From Artemia franciscana (lineage: Eukaryota; Arthropoda; Branchiopoda; Anostraca; Artemiidae), in assembly GCF_032884065.1 (NCBI RefSeq), contig NC_088871.1, positions 44,316,619-44,380,618 of the forward strand: a DNA stretch of 64,000 nt. Direction: 5' to 3'. Every line of letters begins with the position of its first letter. Positions within the stretch are counted from its first letter, which is position 1. Below, one piece after another: positions 24,801 to 36,800 of the stretch. Made by a program: the position numbers and the translations under genes. The notes under the pieces were generated by a model. It did not search any database. It was not told where the DNA came from and was given only the letters and a program-made list of their open reading frames with translations.

Positions 24801-27800
24801 GACAACAATGAAAAAGTTTTTTCAATTGAAAGTAAGGAGAAGCATTAAAACTTAAAACGAACAGAGATTATTACGCATATGAGGGGTTCTAAAAATACTT
24901 TAGCATAAAGAGCGAGGTATTTAGGAGGAGATAAATACTTCGCTCTCTATGCTAAATTTTTTTTAAATAATTTCAACTATTTATTCTACGGCCTTTCTGA
25001 TTCAGGGGTCATTCTTAAAGAATTGGGATAAAACAAGATTTAGTGTGAAGAGCGAGGTATTAACGAGGGGACCAACCCCCTCATATATATAATCAAAAAT
25101 ATAAGAATATAAAAGTTTGTTACGTAAGTTAATTCTTAAGTAACGTATTTTTTTTACTAATAAAAACGTTCGTTAAAAATTAAAAGATCTAGTTGCCTTT
25201 TTAAGTAACCGAAAAATTGGAGGGCAACTAGACCTCCTTCCCCACCCCTTATTTCTCAAAATCGTCTGATCAAAACTAAGAGAAAGCCATTTAGCCAAAA
25301 AAAGAATTAATATGCAAATTTCATTTAATAATTTATATACGGAGAGCCAAAATCAGACATGCATTAATTCAAAAACTTTCAGAAATTAAATAAAAAAACA
25401 AGTTTTTTTTAAATGAAAGTAAGGAGCGACATTAAAATTTAAAACGAACAGAGATTACTCCGTATATGAAAGGGGCTTTTCCTCCTCGACACCCCGCTCC
25501 TTGCGCTAAAGTTTGATTCTTTCTCGCAACTCCACTTTTTAAAACAATAAAAAACTTTAGCGTAAGGAGCGGGCTGTCGAGGAGGAAAAGCCCCTTTCAT
25601 ATACGGAGTAATCTCTGTTCGTTTTAAGTTTTAATGTCGCTCCTTACTTTCATTTAAAAAAACTTGTTTTTTTTTTATTTAATTATACATTAGAATCACC
25701 TTGTCCGAATGCCCAGTTATGGAAACTTGCATTCTGTTGGGTTGAACAACAAAGAAAGTGGCTGGAGCCACGGTATTTTGCATTTGATACTATCTTTTTT
25801 TTCTTTCCTTTTTTTGTTTCATCACAGCTAACAGGGCACTGGAACATCATAGAGATCTGTTTAGCAGCTCGTTTAAAGGAGATTGCTGCATATAGTCGCT
25901 TCTATAATTAACAACAAATAATTATTAGAATAAAATACTTTTGTACGAAAAAATGCGTTTTTACATACTAGATCGTGGTTGCAGCGATAGCTACACCCTG
26001 GTAAAAGACAAACACAGCCAATAGTAACAATCAAAATAGCCCAAAGCCCCTAAAAGAAGTGTGAGATCGAAACGCAAAATATATAAAGGATTGGCAGATT
26101 AAAAAAAAAAAATTAAAAAAAGAGAGGAATTGAAATACATAATTGAATTAAGTGGAAATAGTTATAACGGCTGAGTACGAATGTTTAGAATTGAATGAGT
26201 TGAAGAATGAAGGGTTTGGAAAGTGCGAGTTTGATGAGAGATTGCTGGTGAATGTAACGGGGGATGAATGTTCGACGAATATTAAAATTTAGGACGATTT
26301 TTCAGGTCAGCAATGGAGCACAGAAGTAAATTTTTGTGCTTGTGTTTCTCTTTGTTTGTGTTATGTGATGTTTATTTAATGGCATTTATTTAAAAGTTAA
26401 TTTTCCTTTTGTTTTGTACTGCAATGACCCTAGGGCTATTAGCGCAATGAAACTAACTAAATTTAACTTACTTATATAGGTTAGCACTGGATAATTTACA
26501 TATAGAACTGTACACTGGTACATTTGTATATAGAACTGAACACTGGTACATTTACATATAAAACAGAACACTGGTACATTCACAAACTGAACTGAACAGT
26601 TGTCAATTACACTGGTACATTCACAAACTGAACTGAACAGTTGTCAATTCACATATAGAACTGAGTACTGGTATATTCACATATAGAGCTGAATAGTGGT
26701 ACACTTACATATAGAGCTGAACAATGGTACACTTACATATGAATGTTTTAAAAAGTACTGTTATTTTTATTTTTAAATTACTGTTTTAAAAAGAAGAGTT
26801 GAGAGAAACAGTCAAACTTTAGCGTAAAGAGCGGGGCGTTGATGAGGAAGCAGCCCCTTTCATATACGAAATAATTTCTATTCGTTTTAATGTCGCTCTT
26901 TACTTTCAGTTAAAGAAAACTTGTTTTTTTTTATTTAATCATGTAAAGATCCGATTATGAAAGCTTGGTTAACTTGTGCTTCAGCTTCAACGAGTTAACT
27001 CAACCCGTCATACAACTATTGCTAATGGTTTGCTAATTGCTAATGGTTTGTGGCCTTGGATGTTTGCCATAGCAACCCGTTAGCCATGATATGCCAAGTA
27101 AGAGCGCACTCCTTCTTGTTGACCTTGGATCGCTGCCAAAGCAGTCCTTGGATGTCTACTGAAGCAGTCCTTGGAAAATTGCCAAGGGAGGGAGCGCTGG
27201 TCATTACCATTTTAAGGTTTCTACTGTCCTCGTTGGTTTCTGTACTCTGGGCTTGCCACAACAGTAACCAGTTGATATACGACAAATGTGCTTTTCGTAG
27301 CATGTATGTGCCATGCTATGAGCCCACGGTCTCTAGCCTGAAATTCTTCTTTGAAAAATATTACTTTCTTTCAGAAAAACCATGTCGCATAATAATGGAA
27401 ACTTCTCCCATACCAAAAAAATTTAATCTATCTCTCTAGTTTCTACCTTGCGAAAAGAAGTCAAAAGTAAATGTAGAATTAAGTTTACTTATTTTCACAT
27501 CTACTTGACCAAACGAACTAAATTAAACAGCAGCCCAAAATAAACAAAATACTTCGCGACGAACCTCCAACGCGGAGGTTCGCGAAGCCAGTGAATGTCC
27601 CCTTTAAATGGAAGGACAAAATCCACCCTCGGCTTTTTCAAGATTACATAAAAAAAACTAGTTTTTTTTAACTGAAAGTAAGGAGCGACATTAAAACTTA
27701 AAACGAACAGAAATTACTCCATATATGAAATGGGTTGTCCCCTCCGCAATCCTTCGCTCTTTACGCTAAAGCTTTTAATTGTTTTAAAAAGCAGAATCGT

Positions 27801-30800
27801 GGCAAAGAGTCAAATTTTAGCGTAAAGAGCGAAGGATTGCGGAGGGGACAACCCATTTCATATATGGAGTAATTTCTGTTCGTTTTAAGTTTTAATGTCG
27901 CTCCTTACTTTCAGTTAAAAAAACTAGTTTTTTTTTATTACGTTTTTGAATTAATGCATGTTTGATTTTGGCTCTCCACACATAAATTATTCAAATGAAA
28001 TTTGCATATTAATTCCTTTTTTAGCTAAATGGCTTTCTCTTAGTTTTGATCAGATGATTTTGAGAAATAAGGGGTGGTGAAGGAGGCCTAGTTGCCCTGC
28101 AATTTTTCGGTTACATAAAAAGGCAACTATAAATTTTAATTTTTACCGAATGTTTTTATTAGTAAAAAATATACGTAACTTAAGAATTAACTTACGTAAC
28201 AAACTTTTATATTCTTAAATTTTTATTATGTATATGAGGGAGTTTGTACCCTCGTTAATACCTCGCTCTTTACACTAAATCGTAAGTTTTGTCCCAATTC
28301 TTTAAGAATGACCCCTGAATCAGAAAGGCCGTAGAATAAATAGTTGAAATTACTAAAAATACTATAGCATAAAGAGCGAGGTATTTATCTCCTTCTAAAT
28401 ACCTCGTTCTTTATGCTAAAGTATTTTTAGAACCCGTCATATGCGTAATAATCTCTGTTTGTTTTAAGTTTTAATGCTACTTCTTACTTTCAATTGAAAA
28501 AAACTTTTCCATGTTTATTTTTTTCATTGTTTTTTTTTATATAGTAATTTTAGAAAATCCTGTGCCCTTTTCATTGAATTTCTGTTCCCCCATGACATAT
28601 TTCTCCAAGGAAAGATCCTCCCACATAGCCCCCTCCCCTCAACCCTACCCCCAAAACCAAAAAAATCCCCTGAAAACCTCTGTACACTTCCCAATAACCA
28701 TTATTATATGTAAACACTGGTCGAAGTTTGTAACTTGCAGCCCCTCCCCCAGGGACTGTGGGGGAGTAAGTCATTCCCAAAGACATAGTTATTACGGTTT
28801 TCGACTATGCGGAACCAAATGGTTATCTCAAAATTTTGATCCGTTGACTTTGGAGAAAAAATGAGCGTGGGAGGGGGCCTAGGTGCCCTCCAATTTTTTT
28901 GGCCACTTAAAAAGGGCACTAGAACTTTTCATTTCCGTTAGAATGAGCCCTCTTGCGACATTCTAGGACCACTTGGTCGATACGATGACCCCTGGGGAAA
29001 AGAAAAAAAAAAACAAACAATTAAACACGCACCCGTGATTTGTCTTCTGGCAAAAAATACGAAATTCCACATTTTTGTCGATAGGAGCTTGAAATTTTTG
29101 CTATGAGGTTCTCTGATACGCCGAATGCGATGGTGTGATTTTCGTTAAGATTCTATGACTTTTAGGGGGTGTTTCCCCCTATTTTCCAAAATAAGGCAAA
29201 TTTTTTCAGGCTCGTAACTTTTGATGACAAAGACTAAATTTGATGAAACTTATATATTCAAAATCAACATGAAAATCCGATTCTTTTGATGTATGTTTTA
29301 GTATCAAAATTCCGTTTTTTAGAGTTTCGTTTACTATTGAGCCGGGTCCCTCCTTACTACAGTTCGTTACCACGAACTGTTTGATATTTTTGTCTCCTGT
29401 ATAAGTCACTCGTAGGATGCATTTTTCAGAGGCTATCTAAGTGGCAGATTCTTTAAAGAAGTGTTATAATCCCTTAACCCTGAGAGAATATTAACAAGGC
29501 AAAAGAATATTTAATTATAGCTTCGCCCAGAAGTACTAAAATTAAAGAGAAAAGAAATTAAGTTTACAAAAAGGGCATTTATCTGATAAATAGGGCTAAG
29601 GGCAACAACATTCAGTCTCCGATTTTCCATTAGTTTATCAGATTTTCTGTTCATAACGGCTCATCATTGATATAATGGCTCATCTGTATAATACAAGTTC
29701 ATCTTGTATATCATTTCAATAATTGGTTAATAAATCCTGCAGTGTAATATCTGCCGTAGTCACAGAATTGACTTTCATATAGTTTGCGATGGAAGCAAAG
29801 GAAACAAACATAAGCCTATAAAATCTATTAAAATCAAAACAGGGTAAAACCTATAATTTGTGTAAAAGAGCGATCCTCCAGTCAAGCTACCTTGGGATTT
29901 ATTTAAATGAAATAATTCCTGCTAATGTTAATAGCTCATTGAGTTTTGACACGACTTGGAGATGAAATTTTTTTTTTTACTCAGTTCTCAATTATGAACT
30001 CTATTTTGTAAAAATTATATTCTATAATCACATCGACGTTGGCTTATGCACACACTAAAATGATAAACACCGCCACCATAAATGATAAACAATTCTTAGC
30101 CATCTTTAAATGACAATTGTCGGACTGTTTGTTGGCTTTTTTTCTGGGCTAGAATAAAGCTACGAATGACTGGTGAAATATGTCCATAAAAATGTTACTA
30201 TATAGTTACTTCTGAGTGTCTTGGCATATATTTCTCCAACCCTAGTTTCACACAGCTGCAATTTAGTGAAGCAACAGCCGTTTTTGTAATTTTATTTTTT
30301 TTATTATCATCTGTTTGTTGTTGCAATCTTGTACATCATGACCGCCCATTGATTGTGTTTAAATATCTAAACTGAAGAAAACCCCGTAAAAAAAGTAAAT
30401 TTCTAATCCAATATTTCTAGTTTTGTTGTTGGTGGTTTACACACCGGTTGAGTATGACCAGTTCTTTGTGTTTCTGTTTTTTTGTGTGAACCATTTCAAG
30501 TCAGAAAAAAAATAGCTGTGCAAACCTAGTGCAATAACCAGAAAATGCCAAAAAATAAACCCATTGCCTGGAAAAACATGTTCAACTTGCACTGTGCAGT
30601 ACTATATTGCACAGGAAAAATCCATGGTTTTGAACTAATTCAAACCCAAAATGTAGAAATCAAATGTGTTTGTTGACTTCATTGGTTGCCCTATACGGTT
30701 GACAAACTTACAAGATGTACATGAATAGACATATTTTAAAGGAGTGTGTTTTAATTTCTAACGGAGGAGCAATTTAATACCGCAACTTGAGAAAATTGTA

Positions 30801-33800
30801 ATAGCTTGAATTAGTGCATTAAATGCACAATTCGCTTTTTCAGGGTTGCGATCGTGTGGCATATGTATGGGATATGCGAACTGGACAGAGAGTGCAGGCC
30901 TTCGAGGGACATGAGGCAGATATTAACACGGTAAAGTTTCACCCAAGTGGTGATGCTATTGCCACTGGATCTGACGATGCAACGGTAAGAACTATATTTA
31001 TTGGTTTTATTCATATATGTTCACTTTTCTTAGAATTTTATATTCAGGGTATTGAGTGGGCTCCACAAGTCTCAGAGTAATCTGAAAATTTAACAACAGC
31101 AGTATCCAAGTTTTGGACGAAGTGTCCCAAAAATGGTATCAGAACCAGCCAAAAAAAATTAAAAGGCTTACATTGTACCAAAGATGAGCAGAAATAAATT
31201 CAGATAAATTTCAAGCGTAAAATTGCATTACATTACCATCAAAAAATAAACAAAACCCAAAACGAACAGAAATTACAATTAATAATCAAGTCAAACTCAA
31301 AAGTAGCACAATCTGTGCCTTCTAAAAACCAGAAATTAATTTCCACTTCAGTGAAAATAATCTTTATTTCGATTTTTGTGTTGTTATTTCTCATAACATA
31401 AAAAAACAACATCGTAGCTGAGATAATATAAAAACAAATGAATATGGATTTTTAGTTTATTATACTTACTGGTATTCATTCCTGAAAGTCTTAATAATTT
31501 TGGACTTATCAAATTTAAGAAAGGGCAAACGTTTAAATTTTTTTTTTTTTAAAAAGAGTGCAAATTATGTTCTGGTTTTTAGAAGGTATAGCAGACATTA
31601 GTCCTACTCCTTTTTGTGGTAGTTTCTGCTCGTTTTGAGTTTGAATGCGTTATTAATTATAATTTCTGTTCGTTTTGGGTTTAAATTATTTATAGCTAGG
31701 GATTTATGGTAGTTTTATGCTTTAAAAATTATTTGACTTAGTCCTGCTCATCTTCGGTTTGATCTAGCTCTTTATTTTTCTTTGAAAAACTTCTTCTCTG
31801 GATAAAGGATTTAAAATTAATTTATGCTCGTTTTTAATTGATATAAAAAAAAACAAGTTTTCTTAAATGGAAGTAAGGAGCGACATTAAAACTTAAAACG
31901 AACAGAAATTACTCCGTATATGAAAGGGGCTTTTCCTACTCAACGCCCCGCTTTTTACGCTAAAGTTTGTCTCTTTCTCTTAACTCTATATTTTAAAACA
32001 GTAAAAAACTTTAGCTTAAAGAGCGGGGCGTTAAGGAGGAAAAAACCCTTTCATACACGGGGTTAATCACTGGCATAGAATATGTTGAAGTTTGGAATTA
32101 TTTACTGATGAATTTATGAAGAAATTTCTTTAAGTTAAGTAGTTCAATGGGTATAAAAGATAGTTTGAACACAATACTTCAAACCGTTTCTGAAATAATT
32201 CTGATATGTCCTGTTGATAACCTGCATGCATATAATATGTTTTGATTTAACACAACTTCCCCTCAACAGTCCCTGAAAGTTCCACATTAATAAACTAAAC
32301 CTTAGTAATATTAGTGCTAACAACGCTTAAAACCCTAAATTATTTTCGGGATACTGCTGACATGCCTTTTTGACAACCTGCTTGTACAGATTGTGTTTTT
32401 ATTTAGTTCAACATCCCCCTAAACGTTCCCTGAAAGTTTCAATTTCCTACCCTTAGCCTTAGCAGTAGTAGTCATAGCAATAACGGTAATAGCAGCAGAA
32501 ATAGCAGCGCAGTAGTAGAGTTTTGGTTAGTTTGGCTTCTCACTCCACGCACCCTGAATGTTTTAATTTAATGCTCTAAGCTATTCCTGAGAAATTGCTC
32601 GTATATTCTTCTGACGACCGGAATCCACACACTTTTTTTCGATTTACTTCAACCATTACTTAAGTGCTCCTTGAAAGTTTCGCCTTAATATCCTAAACAT
32701 GAGTAGGAATAGTATTTGTAGTAGTCGTAATGGTAGCTAGAGTGGCAAAATGCATATAGTGCCTTTTGATTAGTTCAAAACCCCCCTTTAACATGTGATT
32801 GGTCACTTGATTATCTCCCTTAGCATTCCTTTAAAGTTCCAACTTAATAACCTCAGTCATTCTTGAGTTTCCTCCTTTTGATAACCTGCATGCCCCCAGC
32901 ATGTTTTGATTTAGTTCAACAATACCCTCAATATTCTCTGAAAATTGTACTTGAATGCAATTAGTATGTTTGAACCTTAAAGGTCAGATATGCCCACTTT
33001 TCCAATTTATTTTCCTTCAAACAGCACTGTTTTTTATCCTAAAATCCCTCCCAATAGTACTAAAAATAGCTTTCACTGAACTTATCATAAGCTAGTCGTT
33101 CCAGAACACATGATTTCTAAACACTAGACCAATAAGGGTACATTTACAAAGGTATTCATAATCTAAACTCATTCTTAAATTTTATTTTATTCTTTTCCGT
33201 GAGATTTCTGAAATTAAACAATGACATATATACCACAGTGCAGGAATGTCGGATAACTGCATTTACCAGAAATATTTTTGAAAATTCACTTATACGTAAA
33301 AAGAATAATTTGCAATTACCTACTTCCTTATTAAGTGTTTTTAATGGGAAAAATGTCCACCAATCAAAAGGAGTCTTAATGTCGTCTTATAAAAAACATT
33401 TTTGTCGCTTGAATAAATTTTCTTGTTCAAGAAACGATTTATCGTTTTTCTTTACTAGGTTTACAGCTACCATTGCAACCATGGCGGTTCTTTACAAGGT
33501 TCAGCGGTAATTGTAAAAACTACCATTTGCAGCTTATTCTGGAATAGTAACAATTAGTTTGATTAGTCTTAATAGTACTGTATATAAATACGCTAGTATC
33601 AGTTCCAAATGTAAAATAAATGAAAAAAAACAAATTTTTTAACGGAAAGTAAGGAGCGACATTAAAACTTAAAACGAACATAAATTGTCCCCTCCTCAGC
33701 GCCTCGCTCTTTACGCTAAAGTTTGATTCTTTCTCACAACTCTACTTTTTAAAACAATAAAAAACTTTAGCGTAAATAGCGTGGAGGGGACAACCCCCTC

Positions 33801-36800
33801 CCCCGGGGACTGTGGGGGATTAAGTCGTCCCCCAAAAAATATTTATTAAGTTTTCGACTACGTTGAACAGAATGGCTATCTCAAAATTGTGATCCGGTGA
33901 CTTTGGAAAAAATGAGCGTGGGAAGGGGCCAAGGTGGCCTCCGATTTTTATAGCTTCTTATGCGAATTGTTAAATCTCGATTCGTTGCAATAATTTAGCT
34001 GTTCGGATTAGTCTTGTCAAGTCTGATGGTCCAGGTTGTTCTTTTTAAGTATATCTTTTTGACGTATAGGAAAAATGCATGACTCCGTCAAATATGGCAC
34101 CATACCGCAGAGAACCAACTTTTCAAAAAATGGCTGTGTTATACTTGTATACGAAAATGCAGTTTTTGGTCAGAAAATTGATTTTATTTTAAATATTGTT
34201 TTTTCTTAATTACAAAAGCACGTAGACGCAGCTATATCCTCTAAAATGAGTGCTCAAACAGCTCTCTATGGTGTTCCAGTGCCCAGCTAGTTTGGAGAAA
34301 AAAAAAAGAAAAAAAAGATGCTTTCGATGCAGAATATCGGGGTTGCAGCCACTTTCTTTGTTATTCGAGCCAATGGATTTCTCTTTTTGCCCTAGCCAAG
34401 AGACTATAAGTTTGCTTTATAGAGAGTTTCGGCCAAGGCAGTTCCAATGCTGTACTTTGATGCGATCTTACACAATTTTTAGGGGGCTTTGGACTATTTT
34501 TTGGTTACTATAGTGGGTCCGTCTTTTACTAAGCAGCAACAACCGCTACAACCAAGGTGCTGTTACCTTTGCAACCACAACTAAAACATTAATCTCAAAT
34601 ATTCAAAATATAGTTGTATTCTTGTACATATATTTGGTTACTAAAGTATTTCCATTTGCAGATAGGTTTAAGTATCTGATAGTGGCGAGAAAAACAAATT
34701 GGCTTCAAAAGTGCACTTGCTCATAGTCTGGAATGTGTTTCACCACCTTTGGGCTCTAGTATAAACTTTTCAAAAAGCTGCCTTCCAGCCCTAAAGCATT
34801 CAAGATCAATCTAGGGCTTAATTGCTATCACCTAAAAGTTGGAGGGAGAAATTAGGCTACTAAAAGACTCGACTCGTGAATTTAATTTCGAACTGTGCTC
34901 AAGCTATAAAAGCTATGTTTAATGTCACGCTTATTCGATCTACATTCCTTCTACGAGCACCTTAATCTTAGCTCCTCCTATGAGCTCTTAGTTGAAGCTC
35001 AAGCTCTAAGCTTCGGAATGTCTCTTTTTGGAATGTCAACGACAGAAAAAATCTGTACGAAGCTTTGATAGTAAGAGCCAATAATCGATTAACTTTGATA
35101 ATCAAAATTTGGAGTTCTAAAAAGAAATTCAGTGGGCTAAAGACATGTCTTTTTAGTTAATATTTATGACTCTATTTCCCTAGTTATTTCAAACAGAAAA
35201 CACTCTGAGCTATTTGACTTATAGAAAATATTCAAGTTTGAGCTCTGAATTCTTTTATTTCTTTTCAGTGTCGACTTTTTGATTTGAGAGCTGATCGTGA
35301 GATTGCCACTTATTCAAAAGAAAGCATAATTTTCGGAGTTAATTCAGTTGACTTCTCAGTAAGTGGTAAGTACCTCAGTAAGTTAAATTAATTGAGACGT
35401 TATGTATTTATAATATAGATTAGGTATAATAGATTATTTACTAATATCTTAACTCGGTTGAATTCTCAGTAAGTCGTAAGCGGTGCGTTAAATTTATTGG
35501 GACGTTATATTTTATAATATTTTAGGCATAACAAGTTATTTTTTATATGTTTTATAATATATCATAATATATTTGACCCAAAGGGGATGAAAAACATTTC
35601 CTGTGAGGCACATATGGGTCATGGGTAGGGACTTGACCTGCGAAAAATTGAAAAAGCAGCGAACTTACCCCCCCCCCAAATACTGAAAAATATATTTTGT
35701 CTTCACCCCTCTAAGGTTTCATGAATTGATGCCATCTGATATCCTAGGGTATATAGGTCGTTGGATCTTCGACGTATAAGGGTACTTCAACTTCGTTGAA
35801 GTAATGATTCTGGGACAGTTTAATTTTTATTTAAGGTTTTACTAAGGACGGTCCTTATAGGGTCGAAATATTCACTTGAGTTTTGAGTAGGTTTCACTGC
35901 CTTAAAAAATTCCCTATTGTTTTACCTGTTCTTTGTGTTTCAGTCTGGTAAACTTTATTTGTACTTGTAACAACATTTTAAAATCTAGGTATTCTACCTT
36001 GTGCATAAGTCCCAATCCAGATGATCCACAAGGGACTGTTGCACGGGCTCATTATCTACCAGAAACTCAATGATACCCTTAAAAGCAAGGTCTTAAAAGG
36101 ATAAAAATAACTAAATTTAGTAATTGCTGTCTCTTGAAAATTTATCCACTTATCATTTTCTGAAGAACTTCTCTTGCCGCAATTTGTAAAGGTGAGAGTA
36201 CACCTAACTAGAAACACTTGAAAAAAAAAATACTTGAAAATAGGTTTATTGGAAAATAGAAATACCTGTTCTTCCCAGAGAAGCCATTTCAAAAGGTTGG
36301 GACATTGGCTCGCCCCATGTTCTCACAAAATTTCTGAAAAGCCTAGAAACAGAGTTGGTCATGAGGTATTTAAGGCCTCAAAAGAAGATTACCCTGCCGC
36401 TGAATTTTGTAAAATGACGTGTTTGGTTTTAACGATTGCTTGAAGCTCATATTTCAGGGGAAAGGTTTCCAATTAAATGATTTATAGGTCATATCCGATA
36501 TTTACTATTTAGAAAATTTTGATAAAAAATTTAGTAATTTTCACACAGACATAAATAAAAAATATTTAATTTCTTTCCAGCAGAAAATAAATAAATAGTG
36601 TGCTTTAGTAATAAGCGCTACATCAATCAAACATTCAGATAACAATTAGAAATAAACTAAAGCTCTTCAGAAATAGTATATTCGATACAACTAAATAAAT
36701 AAGAAAAATACTAAAAAAAGGAATTCGTAAGTCTGGTCGATCTTATTGCAAAATAAGGTCAAAGGGTGTATTAAAAATAAACCAAACAATTGGTATTTGG

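Larger units (their letters stand above)
24461..29385. mobile_element. Foldback-like composite element with long inverted arms
   Basis: The left end TCAAACAGTTCGTGGTAACG and the right end, its reverse complement CGTTACCACGAACTGTTTGA, bound a 4.9-kb unit in Gbeta5 intron 5. The arms are inverted copies over most of 24461-25667 and 27645-29385; the right arm has about 0.5 kb (28510-29010) missing from the left. Each tip is itself a palindrome (CAGTTCGT-GGTA-ACGAACTG). The centre (25700-27640) is different sequence with another family copy (26780-26945) and a minisatellite. I found no transposase frame and no convincing target duplication. It may be a single nonautonomous foldback element or two family copies inserted head to head. 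Confidence 0.7.
30985..35268. other. Gbeta5 intron 6
   Basis: 4.3 kb with two family copies (31838-32070, 33618-33960) and degenerate tandem repeats (32140-32960). The ORFs at 33199-33510 and 34250-34513 are not recognised. 34520-35260 shows nothing I can name. Confidence 0.55.

Noticed and set aside
25399-25700. Rho-independent-like terminator or CRISPR-like palindrome
   Set aside because: The hairpins are dispersed eukaryotic repeats with long arms; there is no spacer pattern and the genome is not bacterial.
27040-27439. 129-codon + ORF with an opposite-strand partner
   Set aside because: Contains internal GGATG..AGCAGTCCTTGGA repeats and no recognisable domain; both strands are open.
28511-28919. 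ORFs on both strands
   Set aside because: They lie inside the palindromic repeat family; the same sequence at 46.9-47.2 kb has different frames.
33199-33510. 103-codon ORF in Gbeta5 intron 6
   Set aside because: No recognisable motif, no splice context and composition like the surrounding intron.
35800-35812. TACTTCAACTTCGTTGAAGTA hairpin near 35784 as a regulatory stem
   Set aside because: A single short palindrome in an intron without further context.
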